Shown: in pieces, positions 1 through 6,331 of the stretch | Layout: every line of letters starts with the position of its first letter | How positions within the stretch are numbered: position 1 is the first letter of the stretch | The notes under the pieces: model-generated | What the model saw: only the letters and a program-made list of their open reading frames with translations | What the model was told of the DNA's origin: nothing | Database searches by the model: none | Position numbers and translations under genes: made by a program | DNA from: Sporomusaceae bacterium | GTDB taxonomy: Bacteria > Bacillota > Negativicutes > DSM-13327 | Assembly (NCBI GenBank): GCA_027492445.1 | Contig: JAPUES010000288.1 | Span: 9,760 to 16,387 of the forward strand | Length of the DNA stretch: 6,628 bases | Reading direction: 5' to 3'

Positions 1-60
1 GAACGTGGCATTGAATTATTTGGTGATATAGTGGCTGAAATTATTCAAGAAAATAAATAA
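1..60 (+). CDS. C-terminal end of an upstream gene, probably stage II sporulation protein P
   Basis: Frame 1 is open from the first base to a TAA at 58-60 and gives 19 residues, ERGIELFGDIVAEIIQENK. The amphipathic helical end resembles the closing helix of the SpoIIP amidase/endopeptidase family, which typically ends in a run like 'EEAKRS..LFADVLAEVI'. In Bacillus and many other Firmicutes the order is gpr–spoIIP–yqxA–lepA, so position also points to SpoIIP, which degrades peptidoglycan during engulfment of the forespore. No catalytic residue lies in this fragment. That it is the end of a gene is fairly safe; the identity rests mainly on neighbourhood and is tentative, so no symbol is given. 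Confidence 0.5.
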   Translation, partial: ERGIELFGDIVAEIIQENK

Positions 61-77
61 TAAAATGAGATGAAGAG

Positions 78-524
78 ATGTTTTGTCTATTAGATTCTCA
101 AGAGGCGGGGAAGGTTTTTCGCGGGTTTTTATTTTTAATTGTGATAATAATCCTTGGCGTATCCATCGCGGAAGGACAGCTAAATACTCTAACGCAGAGG
201 CAGGAGAGTGCCTATGTCTTTAGGGTTAGCAGTGATTCACAAGGAAGATATTCTATTTATCTATTAGGGTCTAATTATAATGTGACTGCTTTATATTCCG
301 TGGGACAATTTATTAATAATGAAGAAAATATCGTTATAAATACACCTTATTGTAGGATGAATGTACCGAAGTATATGGAGTTTGATTGTAAAAAAGAGCT
401 GGTTTTACTAGAAGTATGGGCTAAATTGCTGGTAGAAGAATTGGGAAAATGCAAACAAACCTTGGATCAATATATAAGTTTTTTAGAGCAAAGATTCAAT
501 GTTTACATGAGACAGTATAGGTAA
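78..524 (+). CDS. Uncharacterised single-pass membrane protein in the yqxA position
   Basis: This 148-residue protein is not one I recognise by sequence. Residues 16-32 form one hydrophobic segment (GFLFLIVIIILGVSIAE) preceded by lysine and arginine (K12, R15). That predicts a short cytoplasmic N-terminus, one membrane anchor and an outside domain of about 115 residues. The outside part has a short polar strand-rich stretch (about 45-90), two cysteines (C92, C104) and a helical, probably amphipathic C-terminal third (about 106-147). It starts 17 bases after the preceding stop with only a weak purine-rich site (GATGAAGAG) before the ATG, which suggests translation coupled to the upstream gene. 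Bacillus has the small anchored protein YqxA (DUF3679) between spoIIP and lepA, so this may be a diverged positional counterpart. A sporulation or envelope role is inference only. Confidence 0.8.
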   Translation: MFCLLDSQEAGKVFRGFLFLIVIIILGVSIAEGQLNTLTQRQESAYVFRVSSDSQGRYSIYLLGSNYNVTALYSVGQFINNEENIVINTPYCRMNVPKYMEFDCKKELVLLEVWAKLLVEELGKCKQTLDQYISFLEQRFNVYMRQYR

Positions 525-527
525 TGC

Positions 528-557
528 TTGCAGGTGTCTAGTAGCAGGTGATATAAT
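528..557 (+). promoter_or_regulatory. Candidate extended -10 promoter for lepA-hemW
   Basis: TATAAT at 552-557 is a perfect -10 box and is preceded by TG one base upstream (549-550), giving the extended -10 form TGnTATAAT. The best -35 is TTGCAG at 528-533 with an 18-base spacer; it matches only the TTG half of the consensus, as is common when an extended -10 is present. It lies 39 bases before the lepA start, in the only sizeable gap between the membrane protein gene and lepA. Confidence 0.6.
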
Positions 558-583
558 CAATACCAGTAATTATTTGTCTATGT

Positions 584-590
584 AAGGAGG
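584..590 (+). promoter_or_regulatory. Ribosome binding site of lepA
   Basis: AAGGAGG is a perfect Shine-Dalgarno core, 6 bases before the ATG at 597. It is the strongest such site in the window and fixes the lepA start. Confidence 0.9.
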
Positions 591-596
591 CTTTAT

Positions 597-2393
597 ATGA
601 AAACCAGCAACATCCGCAATTTTTCGATAATTGCTCATATAGATCATGGAAAATCTACACTTGCCGATCGACTAATTGAGTATACGGGTACTCTTTCCTC
701 TAGGGAGATGGAAGCTCAAGTCTTAGATCATATGGATCTTGAGCGAGAACGAGGCATTACCATTAAGGCCCAAGCAGTGCGCTTATCTTATACTGCTAAA
801 GATGGGGAAACTTATATGCTAAACCTCATTGACACACCAGGACACGTTGACTTTACTTATGAAGTATCCCGTAGTTTGGCAGCTTGTGAAGGAGCCTTAC
901 TTATTGTTGATGCTGCCCAAGGAATTGAAGCGCAGACCTTGGCAAATGTATATTTAGCTCTAGATAATAACCTAGAGATTATTACTGTTATTAATAAAAT
1001 CGATTTACCAAGTGCCGATCCAGAACGGGTAAAACAAGAAGTAGAAGATGTTATCGGCCTCGACACTTCAGAGGCCGTACTTACTAGCGCCAAAACAGGT
1101 ATTGGTATTGAAGAAGTACTCGAAGCCATTGTGAAAAAAGTGCCGCCACCACAAGGGACAAATGAAGAACCTTTATGCGCTCTTATTTTTGATTCTCATT
1201 TTGATGCCTATAAAGGTGTTATTGCCTACGTAAGGGTGATGAATGGTACCATTCGACCAGGGATGAAGATGAAAATGATGGCTACCAACAAGACCGTTGA
1301 AGTCACTGAGGTTGGCGTCTTTAGACCCAATATGACCAATGTAGCAGAACTCGGACCAGGACATGTTGGTTTTGTGTCTGGTAGCATTAAAAATGTAAAA
1401 GATGTACGAGTGGGTGATACCATTACCGATGCAGATAGACCTGTGGCTGAGGCTCTTCCTGGTTATCGCAAGGTTACGCCTATGGTTTATTGTGGTTTAT
1501 ATCCCGTTGACACTTCCGATTACGATATTCTGCGCGATGCACTGGAAAAGCTAAAACTGAATGATGCATCTTTAGTATTTGAACCAGAAACTTCTATAGC
1601 TTTAGGCTTTGGCTTTCGGTGCGGTTTCTTAGGGCTTTTACATATGGAAGTTGTACAAGAACGGCTAGAACGGGAATATAATCTTTCTCTCATTACAACG
1701 GCGCCAAGTGTTATCTATAAAGTTTTCAGGACCAATGGAGAAATTTTTGAAATTGAAAATCCTTCAAAATTACCCACGCCACAAGAAATTGAACATATTG
1801 AAGAGCCTTATGTGAAGGCAATGGTCATTGTGCCGAATGATTATGTAGGCGTAGTGATGGAATTGTCCCAAGAAAAACGTGGCGAATTTAAGGATATGAA
1901 ATATTTAGATACGACCCGCGTCATGATTACCTATCATCTGCCACTTAGTGAGATTATCTATGATTATTTTGATCGATTGAAATCATTGAGTCGTGGGTAT
2001 GCATCCTTGGATTATGAGCTACTTGGTTATCGACCATCTCAATTGGTGAAATTAGATATTTTACTCAATGGAGAAATCGTTGATGCTCTATCCATCATTG
2101 TACATCGTGATAAAGCTACTTATCGTGGACGATTGCTTGTAGAAAAGTTAAAAGGCATCATTCCGCGGCAAATGTTTGAGATTCCCATTCAAGCTGCTAT
2201 TGGGAACAAGATTATTGCTCGTGAAAGTGTACGAGCCATGCGTAAAGATGTATTGGCTAAATGTTATGGTGGAGATATTAGCCGCAAACGTAAACTTCTT
2301 GAGAAACAAAAAGAAGGTAAAAAACGTATGAAGCAAGTCGGTAATGTGGAAGTACCACAAGAAGCTTTCATGGCCATATTAAAAATTGACTAA
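597..2393 (+). CDS. lepA: Elongation factor 4 (LepA), ribosome-associated GTPase
   Basis: This 598-residue translational GTPase acts on the 70S ribosome. EF4 has been linked to back-translocation, to recovery of stalled ribosomes under ionic or cold stress and to translation initiation or 30S maturation; its exact role is still debated. The GTPase domain shows every G motif: P-loop AHIDHGKST (13-21), switch I RGITIK (52-57), DTPGH (79-83), NKID (133-136) and SAK (164-166). Domain II follows (about 190-280), then the domain III signature GFGFRCGFLGLLHMEV (337-352), an EF-G-V-like domain (about 400-480) and the EF4-specific C-terminal domain (about 485-598). The last ends in the typical basic, glycine-containing tail around KRMKQVGNVEVPQEAF (576-591). 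EF-G domain IV is absent, as expected for EF4. The length equals the family norm (E. coli 599). The strong AAGGAGG site supports the start. hemW follows after 11 bases, so the two are probably cotranscribed. Confidence 0.98.
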   Translation: MKTSNIRNFSIIAHIDHGKSTLADRLIEYTGTLSSREMEAQVLDHMDLERERGITIKAQAVRLSYTAKDGETYMLNLIDTPGHVDFTYEVSRSLAACEGALLIVDAAQGIEAQTLANVYLALDNNLEIITVINKIDLPSADPERVKQEVEDVIGLDTSEAVLTSAKTGIGIEEVLEAIVKKVPPPQGTNEEPLCALIFDSHFDAYKGVIAYVRVMNGTIRPGMKMKMMATNKTVEVTEVGVFRPNMTNVAELGPGHVGFVSGSIKNVKDVRVGDTITDADRPVAEALPGYRKVTPMVYCGLYPVDTSDYDILRDALEKLKLNDASLVFEPETSIALGFGFRCGFLGLLHMEVVQERLEREYNLSLITTAPSVIYKVFRTNGEIFEIENPSKLPTPQEIEHIEEPYVKAMVIVPNDYVGVVMELSQEKRGEFKDMKYLDTTRVMITYHLPLSEIIYDYFDRLKSLSRGYASLDYELLGYRPSQLVKLDILLNGEIVDALSIIVHRDKATYRGRLLVEKLKGIIPRQMFEIPIQAAIGNKIIARESVRAMRKDVLAKCYGGDISRKRKLLEKQKEGKKRMKQVGNVEVPQEAFMAILKID

Positions 2394-2398
2394 AGGTG
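2392..2398 (+). promoter_or_regulatory. Ribosome binding site that places the hemW start at 2405
   Basis: AAAGGTG overlaps the lepA stop codon and sits 6 bases before the ATG at 2405. A longer reading from GTG at 2396 would begin inside this site and leave no room for ribosome binding, so the ATG is preferred. The overlap with the lepA stop suggests coupled translation. Confidence 0.75.
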
Positions 2399-2404
2399 AT
2401 TGCT

Positions 2405-3550
2405 ATGAAAATCGGATTATATCTTCATATCCCTTTTTGCCTGCAAAAATGTTTTTATTGTGATTTCCCTTCTCATGCCAATCTTGATTCCTTATATGAG
2501 CCTTATGTTGCCGCCTTATGCCGGGAATTTTCCGGCATAGGCGGTGTTTTAACGGACCATGTTGTTGACACGATATATATTGGTGGCGGTACGCCTACCG
2601 TTCTATCGACGGATTGTTTAAGAACACTATTACTTGCTGTAAAAAAGAACATTGTTATTGATTCGAATGCTGAAATAAGTATTGAAGCTAACCCTGGTAC
2701 TGTGGATAGGGAAAAACTATTTGTCTTAAAAGCTGGCGGTATCAACCGTATTAGTTTTGGTGTGCAATCCTTTTCCGATTCCTTATTAGCTGGAATTGGC
2801 AGAATTCATTCTGCTGCACAGGCGATTGAGGCAGTCAATATGGCAAAGGAGGCAGGAATTAGTAATATTAATATTGATTTAATGTATGGCCTGCCAGGTC
2901 AGTCTATTGAACAGCTACAGGACAGTATTTTACAGGCTGCCGAATTAAATGTTACTCACATTTCTGCTTATGGGTTAAAAGTAGAAGAGGGGACGGCCTT
3001 TGCTAGTATGGAAAAGCAAGGAAGGCTTTTACTGCCTGAAGAAGAGATTGATGAAGCTATGTATGAAATGACAACACAGCTTTTACCTGAGGAAGGATTC
3101 TTACGATATGAAATATCTAACTTTGCCAAGCAAGGGTATGAATGTCGTCACAATCTAAAATATTGGCAGTATGAGCCTTATATAGGAGTAGGGGCAGCTG
3201 CTCATTCCTTTTGGCAAAAAGAACGGTTGGCCAATGTATCGAATGTTTCTACGTATATTGAAGTTGTTGAAACGGGTAATTTACCACTAGACCATAAAGA
3301 GAGGCCTGCGGGCAGAAATGCCATGGCGGAATACATATTCCTAGTCTTGCGGACGGTAGAAGGCTTGGTAATCCAAAGATTTAATCAATATTTTAAAGTA
3401 GACTTTTTTCAAATTTATAATGACAGAGTGTCAGCACTAGTTAGCAAAGGTTTAATAAAGGTAACAAAGGAACACATCTATCTTACGCCAATTGGGATGA
3501 AGTATGGAAATATTGTATTTTCCAGCTTTTTACCGGAAGAAAATGTGTGA
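2405..3550 (+). CDS. hemW: Heme chaperone HemW, radical SAM protein
   Basis: This 381-residue protein belongs to the HemN-like radical SAM family but fits HemW, a heme-binding protein thought to deliver heme to membrane-bound respiratory enzymes. It starts directly with LYLHIPFC and the iron-sulfur motif CX3CX2C (C12, C16, C19) followed by DF, as in HemW. Coproporphyrinogen oxidase HemN instead has a fourth nearby cysteine (CX3CX2CXC) and a longer N-terminus. Further motifs are GGGTPT (60-65, SAM binding), EANPGT (94-99), RISFGVQS (115-122), DLMYGLPGQ (158-166) and YEISNFA (235-241). HNLKYW (249-254) is the HNxxYW motif tied to heme binding in HemW. GVGAAAHS (261-268) and a winged-helix-like C-terminal region follow. 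Many databases would call such a gene 'oxygen-independent coproporphyrinogen III oxidase', which is probably wrong here. It sits in the usual place between lepA and hrcA. Confidence 0.95.
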   Translation: MKIGLYLHIPFCLQKCFYCDFPSHANLDSLYEPYVAALCREFSGIGGVLTDHVVDTIYIGGGTPTVLSTDCLRTLLLAVKKNIVIDSNAEISIEANPGTVDREKLFVLKAGGINRISFGVQSFSDSLLAGIGRIHSAAQAIEAVNMAKEAGISNINIDLMYGLPGQSIEQLQDSILQAAELNVTHISAYGLKVEEGTAFASMEKQGRLLLPEEEIDEAMYEMTTQLLPEEGFLRYEISNFAKQGYECRHNLKYWQYEPYIGVGAAAHSFWQKERLANVSNVSTYIEVVETGNLPLDHKERPAGRNAMAEYIFLVLRTVEGLVIQRFNQYFKVDFFQIYNDRVSALVSKGLIKVTKEHIYLTPIGMKYGNIVFSSFLPEENV

Positions 3551-3557
3551 TTATATC

Positions 3558-3586
3558 TTGACATTCAGGCCTAAGAGTGGTATTTT
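3558..3586 (+). promoter_or_regulatory. Sigma-A-type promoter of the hrcA-chaperonin-grpE operon
   Basis: TTGACA at 3558-3563 is a perfect -35 box. After exactly 17 bases comes TATTTT (3581-3586), a 4-of-6 match to TATAAT. Transcription would begin near 3592-3594, so the CIRCE operator at 3598 lies immediately downstream of the start point, the usual place for HrcA repression. I see no clear terminator between the hemW stop and this promoter, so readthrough from lepA-hemW may also reach hrcA. Confidence 0.85.
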
Positions 3587-3597
3587 TTTAGTAGGCA

Positions 3598-3624
3598 TTA
3601 GCACTCGCGAGTAGAGAGTGCTAA
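3598..3624 (+). promoter_or_regulatory. CIRCE operator (HrcA binding site)
   Basis: The arms TTAGCACTC (3598-3606) and GAGTGCTAA (3616-3624) are a perfect 9-base inverted repeat with a 9-base spacer, identical to the CIRCE consensus. HrcA dimers bind this DNA and block transcription; in Bacillus the repressor is kept active by the GroE chaperonin and is lost on heat stress when chaperonin is occupied. The repeat also lies in the 5' leader, where it can fold as an mRNA hairpin that affects stability. It precedes hrcA, so the repressor controls its own operon. Confidence 0.98.
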
Positions 3625-3629
3625 CAACA

Positions 3630-3636
3630 GGGGGTG
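3630..3636 (+). promoter_or_regulatory. Ribosome binding site that places the hrcA start at 3645
   Basis: GGGGGTG lies 8 bases before the ATG at 3645 and 11 before a second ATG at 3648. The open frame reaches back to a GTG at 3618, but that codon is inside the right arm of CIRCE and has no ribosome binding site, so the start at 3645 is chosen. Confidence 0.75.
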
Positions 3637-3644
3637 GAATTACC

Positions 3645-4673
3645 ATGATGGATCAACGAAAGCGCATTATTCTGCAAGCTATTATTGATGATTATATTTC
3701 CACTGCTGAGCCTATTGGTTCACGGACGATTGCCCGCAGGCATGATTTAGGGGTTAGCCCTGCGACCATTCGTAATGAAATGGCGGATCTTGAATTGTTA
3801 GGCTATATTGAACAGCTTCATACCTCCTCAGGAAGGATTCCTTCAGCAAAGGGCTATCGATTTTATGTGGATTCATTATTAGAGCCAACACAAATAACAG
3901 AGCAAGAAATTGCCACAATTAAAAATTGGTATCAAGAAAAAACGCGTCATGTGGCAGAGGTTTTTCAAGAAACGGCCAAATTGTTATCAAGCATGACCAG
4001 TAATATTTCCTTAGTGCTCGCGCCTCAAGTAGCAAAGTGCTCTTTTAAATACTTGAAGTTCCTGCCCTTTGATGATAGTCGGGCTATTTTAGTGGTCGTT
4101 ACGGATACGGGGTTCGTTGAAAATAAGGTTATTAATATACCGATTGGCACTTCTTTAAATGATTTGCAGCACATTGCAGAAAGTATCAATAAACGATTAT
4201 CGGGTTTATCTTTTGATAAGATAAAAGTTGCGGTACTCAAAGAAATACAAAAAGATCTTGTTGTTGATAGTCAATTGTTAGAAAATGCAATGGAAACTCT
4301 GCGCGAAGCCCTAGTGGTAGAAAAAAACGAACGCTTATATCTTGGCGGTACCACTCAGCTTCTTAGTCAGCCTGAATTTAAAAATATTGATAAAGTAAAA
4401 TCATTTCTTGTCATGTTAGAAGAAGAACAAATTCTATGTGATATTTTAGGAAAACAAGAAAATGACGGTGTAATCGTTACCATTGGTGGTGAAAATCAAT
4501 ATAGCGGGATAAAAGATTGCAGTATGGTGCAGGCTACTTATCGCATGGATGGTCAAGTGGTTGGTACGGTCGCAGTTCTTGGGCCGACAAGAATGGATTA
4601 TGGCAAAGTTATGTCCGTACTTGGATATATGCATCAGCATCTTGGCGAAGTCTTAAAGAAGTATAAAGTATAG
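3645..4673 (+). CDS. hrcA: Heat-inducible transcription repressor HrcA
   Basis: This 342-residue DNA-binding repressor recognises CIRCE and controls class I heat-shock genes (dnaK and groE operons). The N-terminal winged helix is highly typical: AEPIGSRTIA (21-30), the recognition helix SPATIRNEMADLE (38-50), and the wing HTSSGRIPS (59-67) running into GYRFYVD (70-76). A central GAF-like domain (roughly 95-320) follows, with a typical late block at GQVVGTVAVLGPTRMDYGKV (304-323) and a final helix that ends KKYKV. The length fits the family norm of about 340-350. It is first in an operon with a perfect CIRCE just upstream, hence autoregulated. Its neighbour downstream is a chaperonin rather than grpE, 61 bases away, which is unusual. 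Nothing in the repressor looks degraded. Confidence 0.98.
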   Translation: MMDQRKRIILQAIIDDYISTAEPIGSRTIARRHDLGVSPATIRNEMADLELLGYIEQLHTSSGRIPSAKGYRFYVDSLLEPTQITEQEIATIKNWYQEKTRHVAEVFQETAKLLSSMTSNISLVLAPQVAKCSFKYLKFLPFDDSRAILVVVTDTGFVENKVINIPIGTSLNDLQHIAESINKRLSGLSFDKIKVAVLKEIQKDLVVDSQLLENAMETLREALVVEKNERLYLGGTTQLLSQPEFKNIDKVKSFLVMLEEEQILCDILGKQENDGVIVTIGGENQYSGIKDCSMVQATYRMDGQVVGTVAVLGPTRMDYGKVMSVLGYMHQHLGEVLKKYKV

Positions 4674-4695
4674 AGTTAAGTAATACTAACTCTAT
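4670..4695 (+). repeat. Inverted repeat at the hrcA stop codon, possible mRNA hairpin
   Basis: ATAGAGTTA (4670-4678) pairs perfectly with TAACTCTAT (4687-4695) across an 8-base loop. The stem has 9 pairs, only two of them G-C, and includes the hrcA stop codon. No U-run follows, so it is not a standard terminator. In Bacillus the dnaK operon mRNA is cut just after hrcA and a stem-loop protects the downstream part; this hairpin lies in the matching place and could serve that way. The function is inference. Confidence 0.5.
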
Positions 4696-4708
4696 TATAC
4701 ATATAATA
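4693..4708 (+). repeat. AT-only palindrome between hrcA and the chaperonin gene
   Basis: TATTATA (4693-4699) and TATAATA (4702-4708) are perfect inverted arms around CA. The right arm contains TATAAT, a -10-like hexamer, but no acceptable -35 lies 15-19 bases upstream and there is no TG extension, so I do not call a promoter. It could arise by chance in AT-rich DNA. Confidence 0.35.
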
Positions 4709-4734
4709 ACGTTAGAATCTGGGGGTAGCCATCA

Positions 4735-6315
4735 ATGAAACTAAAGCAAGGGGCAAATAGTTCGGAAACGGATGAAAGTCTGGCAGCCTTAATGACCAAT
4801 GCCAATGCCGTTCGGGCAATTACAGCCGCTGTTGAGGGAACGATTGGTCCGAAGGGACTAGATACTATGCTGGTAGATTCTACAGGTGAAGTCATTATAA
4901 CCAATGATGGTGTTACCATTTTAGATAAAATGGAAGTGAACCACCCCGCTGCTAATATGCTGATTAATATCGCAAAAGCACAGCAAGCTGCAGTCGGCGA
5001 TGGAACGACTACCGCAACCATTATGGCTGGTGGTCTCATTAGTGAAGGTGTGAATCAAGTATTGCGTGGCGTTCCCATTTCCCGTGTGATTGAAGGCGTC
5101 AAATATGGCATAACCTGTGCCTTAGAACAAATTAAACTCCATGCTCGTCAAATTAAGAATGTGAAGGATCCAATATTGCATAAGATTGCAATGGTCGCCG
5201 GTCGTGAATATAGGGATATTGCAAATTTAGTGGTGGAGGCTGCTTGCCTCATTGGCTTTGAAAAATTATGCGACCCTAACTTCAAATTTTCCGATATTGT
5301 GATTGCAGAAGAAGGCGCTGAGAATGAAGTTTTTTTAGGTGTCATTATTAATAAAGAACGCATGAATCAGGAAATGCCAATAAAGATTCATCAAGCGAAA
5401 GTACTGGTCATTGACGATGCTCTTGAACCAGAAGAAATGGAAGAGGAAGCGTTAAGTACAGAAGCTGGGTTTCAATTATATAGAGAGTTACAGCAAGAGT
5501 TCAAAAATAATATACATAAAATCATTGAACTTGGTGTGCAAGTCGTGTTAGTCGACCGAGGCGTCCATGCCCTAGCTGAGGAAATTCTGACAGATGCTGG
5601 CATTATGGTTATCCAACGAGTGGCAGCTGAAGATTTACGTCGCGGAGCTGAGCATGTGGGGGCCCGCATGATAAAACGTACTGGTCTCAAAAAAGACCTA
5701 GTAGAACTTCATAAATATCTAGGTTCAGCAGCTACGGTCTATGGTGATGAAAAGCTAGAACATCTTCGAATTTTAGGCGGAACTGCAAAACCTATGGCGA
5801 CCATTTTGGTAGGGGCAGCAACGAAAGAAGTAGTGGGCGAACGTCTGCGTATTGCAAAAGATGCAGCCTCTAGTGTGCAAGCTGCAGCTATAGGCGGGTA
5901 TGTCCCGGGTGGTGGATCAATCGAAATTGCCGTTAGCCGTGAGGTGGAAAATTCACGGGGCAATGTCAAAGGGATGTCAGCCTATGGTGTGGATTGCGTC
6001 ACGTATGCACTGCGACGACCTTTGGCGCAAATCGTAGAAAACGCTGGTTACAACCCGTTGGAAAAGGTGGAAGAAGTTGTGGCGGAGCATCACAGTACCG
6101 GAATTGATTCCTTAGGAATTGATTGTGATACAGGTGATGTGGTGGATATGCTGGAACTAGGGATAGTAGATCCAACAAAGGTTAAGCTTCATGCTGTAAA
6201 AGCGGCTGGGGAAGTGGCAGTAGCTATTTTACGAATTGATACGATTATCAAAAAGAAAGTGGAAGACGTCAATAAAACTGGAATTCATAGAGCTGGTGGA
6301 TTGACGCAATTTTAA
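4735..6315 (+). CDS. Group III (archaeal-like) chaperonin of the dnaK operon
   Basis: This 526-residue ATP-driven folding chaperonin is closer to the archaeal thermosome than to GroEL. Such bacterial Group III chaperonins sit inside the dnaK operon; the Carboxydothermus one refolds proteins and forms a 16-mer of two eight-membered rings closed by a built-in lid. Equatorial ATP-site motifs are GTIGPKG (35-41), TNDGVTIL (56-63; D58 matches GroEL D52), GDGTTTA (88-94; D89 matches GroEL D87), RLRIAKDA (370-377; D376 matches the catalytic GroEL D398) and VPGGGSIE (390-397). The apical domain (about 190-345) holds an acidic helical insertion at about 229-262, in the place of the thermosome lid, so no GroES is expected. 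The nucleotide-sensing region after IAM (151-153) is about six residues shorter than in thermosomes and lacks their TGKG lysine. The end, GGLTQF, lacks thermosome GGM repeats. GGGGGT at 4721-4726 serves as ribosome binding site. The gene lies under CIRCE control, 16 bases before grpE. Confidence 0.95.
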   Translation: MKLKQGANSSETDESLAALMTNANAVRAITAAVEGTIGPKGLDTMLVDSTGEVIITNDGVTILDKMEVNHPAANMLINIAKAQQAAVGDGTTTATIMAGGLISEGVNQVLRGVPISRVIEGVKYGITCALEQIKLHARQIKNVKDPILHKIAMVAGREYRDIANLVVEAACLIGFEKLCDPNFKFSDIVIAEEGAENEVFLGVIINKERMNQEMPIKIHQAKVLVIDDALEPEEMEEEALSTEAGFQLYRELQQEFKNNIHKIIELGVQVVLVDRGVHALAEEILTDAGIMVIQRVAAEDLRRGAEHVGARMIKRTGLKKDLVELHKYLGSAATVYGDEKLEHLRILGGTAKPMATILVGAATKEVVGERLRIAKDAASSVQAAAIGGYVPGGGSIEIAVSREVENSRGNVKGMSAYGVDCVTYALRRPLAQIVENAGYNPLEKVEEVVAEHHSTGIDSLGIDCDTGDVVDMLELGIVDPTKVKLHAVKAAGEVAVAILRIDTIIKKKVEDVNKTGIHRAGGLTQF

Positions 6316-6319
6316 ATAT

Positions 6320-6327
6320 GGGGTGAT
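6320..6327 (+). promoter_or_regulatory. Ribosome binding site that supports a TTG start for grpE
   Basis: GGGGTGAT ends 4 bases before TTG at 6332; the GGGGTG core ends 6 bases before it. The first in-frame ATG (6398) lies 66 bases further on without such a site, so the TTG is the likely start. Confidence 0.75.
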
Positions 6328-6331
6328 ATAA

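Noticed and set aside
857..1129. Minus-strand open frame within lepA, and similar ones within the other genes
   Set aside because: These are antisense shadows of strongly conserved coding sequence, with serine/threonine-rich low-complexity translations and no ribosome binding sites or recognisable motifs.
2396..2404. A GTG start for hemW at 2396
   Set aside because: It overlaps the AAAGGTG ribosome binding site; the ATG at 2405 has correct spacing and gives the expected HemW N-terminus.
3571..3591. CTAA...TTAG with a T-run as a terminator for hemW
   Set aside because: The possible stem is only about four pairs, the T-run is inside the loop rather than after a stem, and the segment is better explained as the promoter spacer and -10 region.
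3618..3644. A nine-codon N-terminal extension of hrcA from GTG at 3618
   Set aside because: The codon is inside the right arm of CIRCE, has no ribosome binding site, and the added residues are not part of the usual HrcA N-terminus; GGGGGTG serves the ATG at 3645.
4702..4707. TATAAT as the -10 box of a separate chaperonin promoter
   Set aside because: No -35-like hexamer occurs at any usable spacing and there is no TG extension; the hexamer is part of an AT palindrome.
4735..6315. GroEL (Group I) identity for the chaperonin
   Set aside because: The motifs TNDGVTIL and PGGGSIE and the built-in lid insertion are of the thermosome type, the C-terminus lacks the GroEL GGM tail, and no groES lies beside it.
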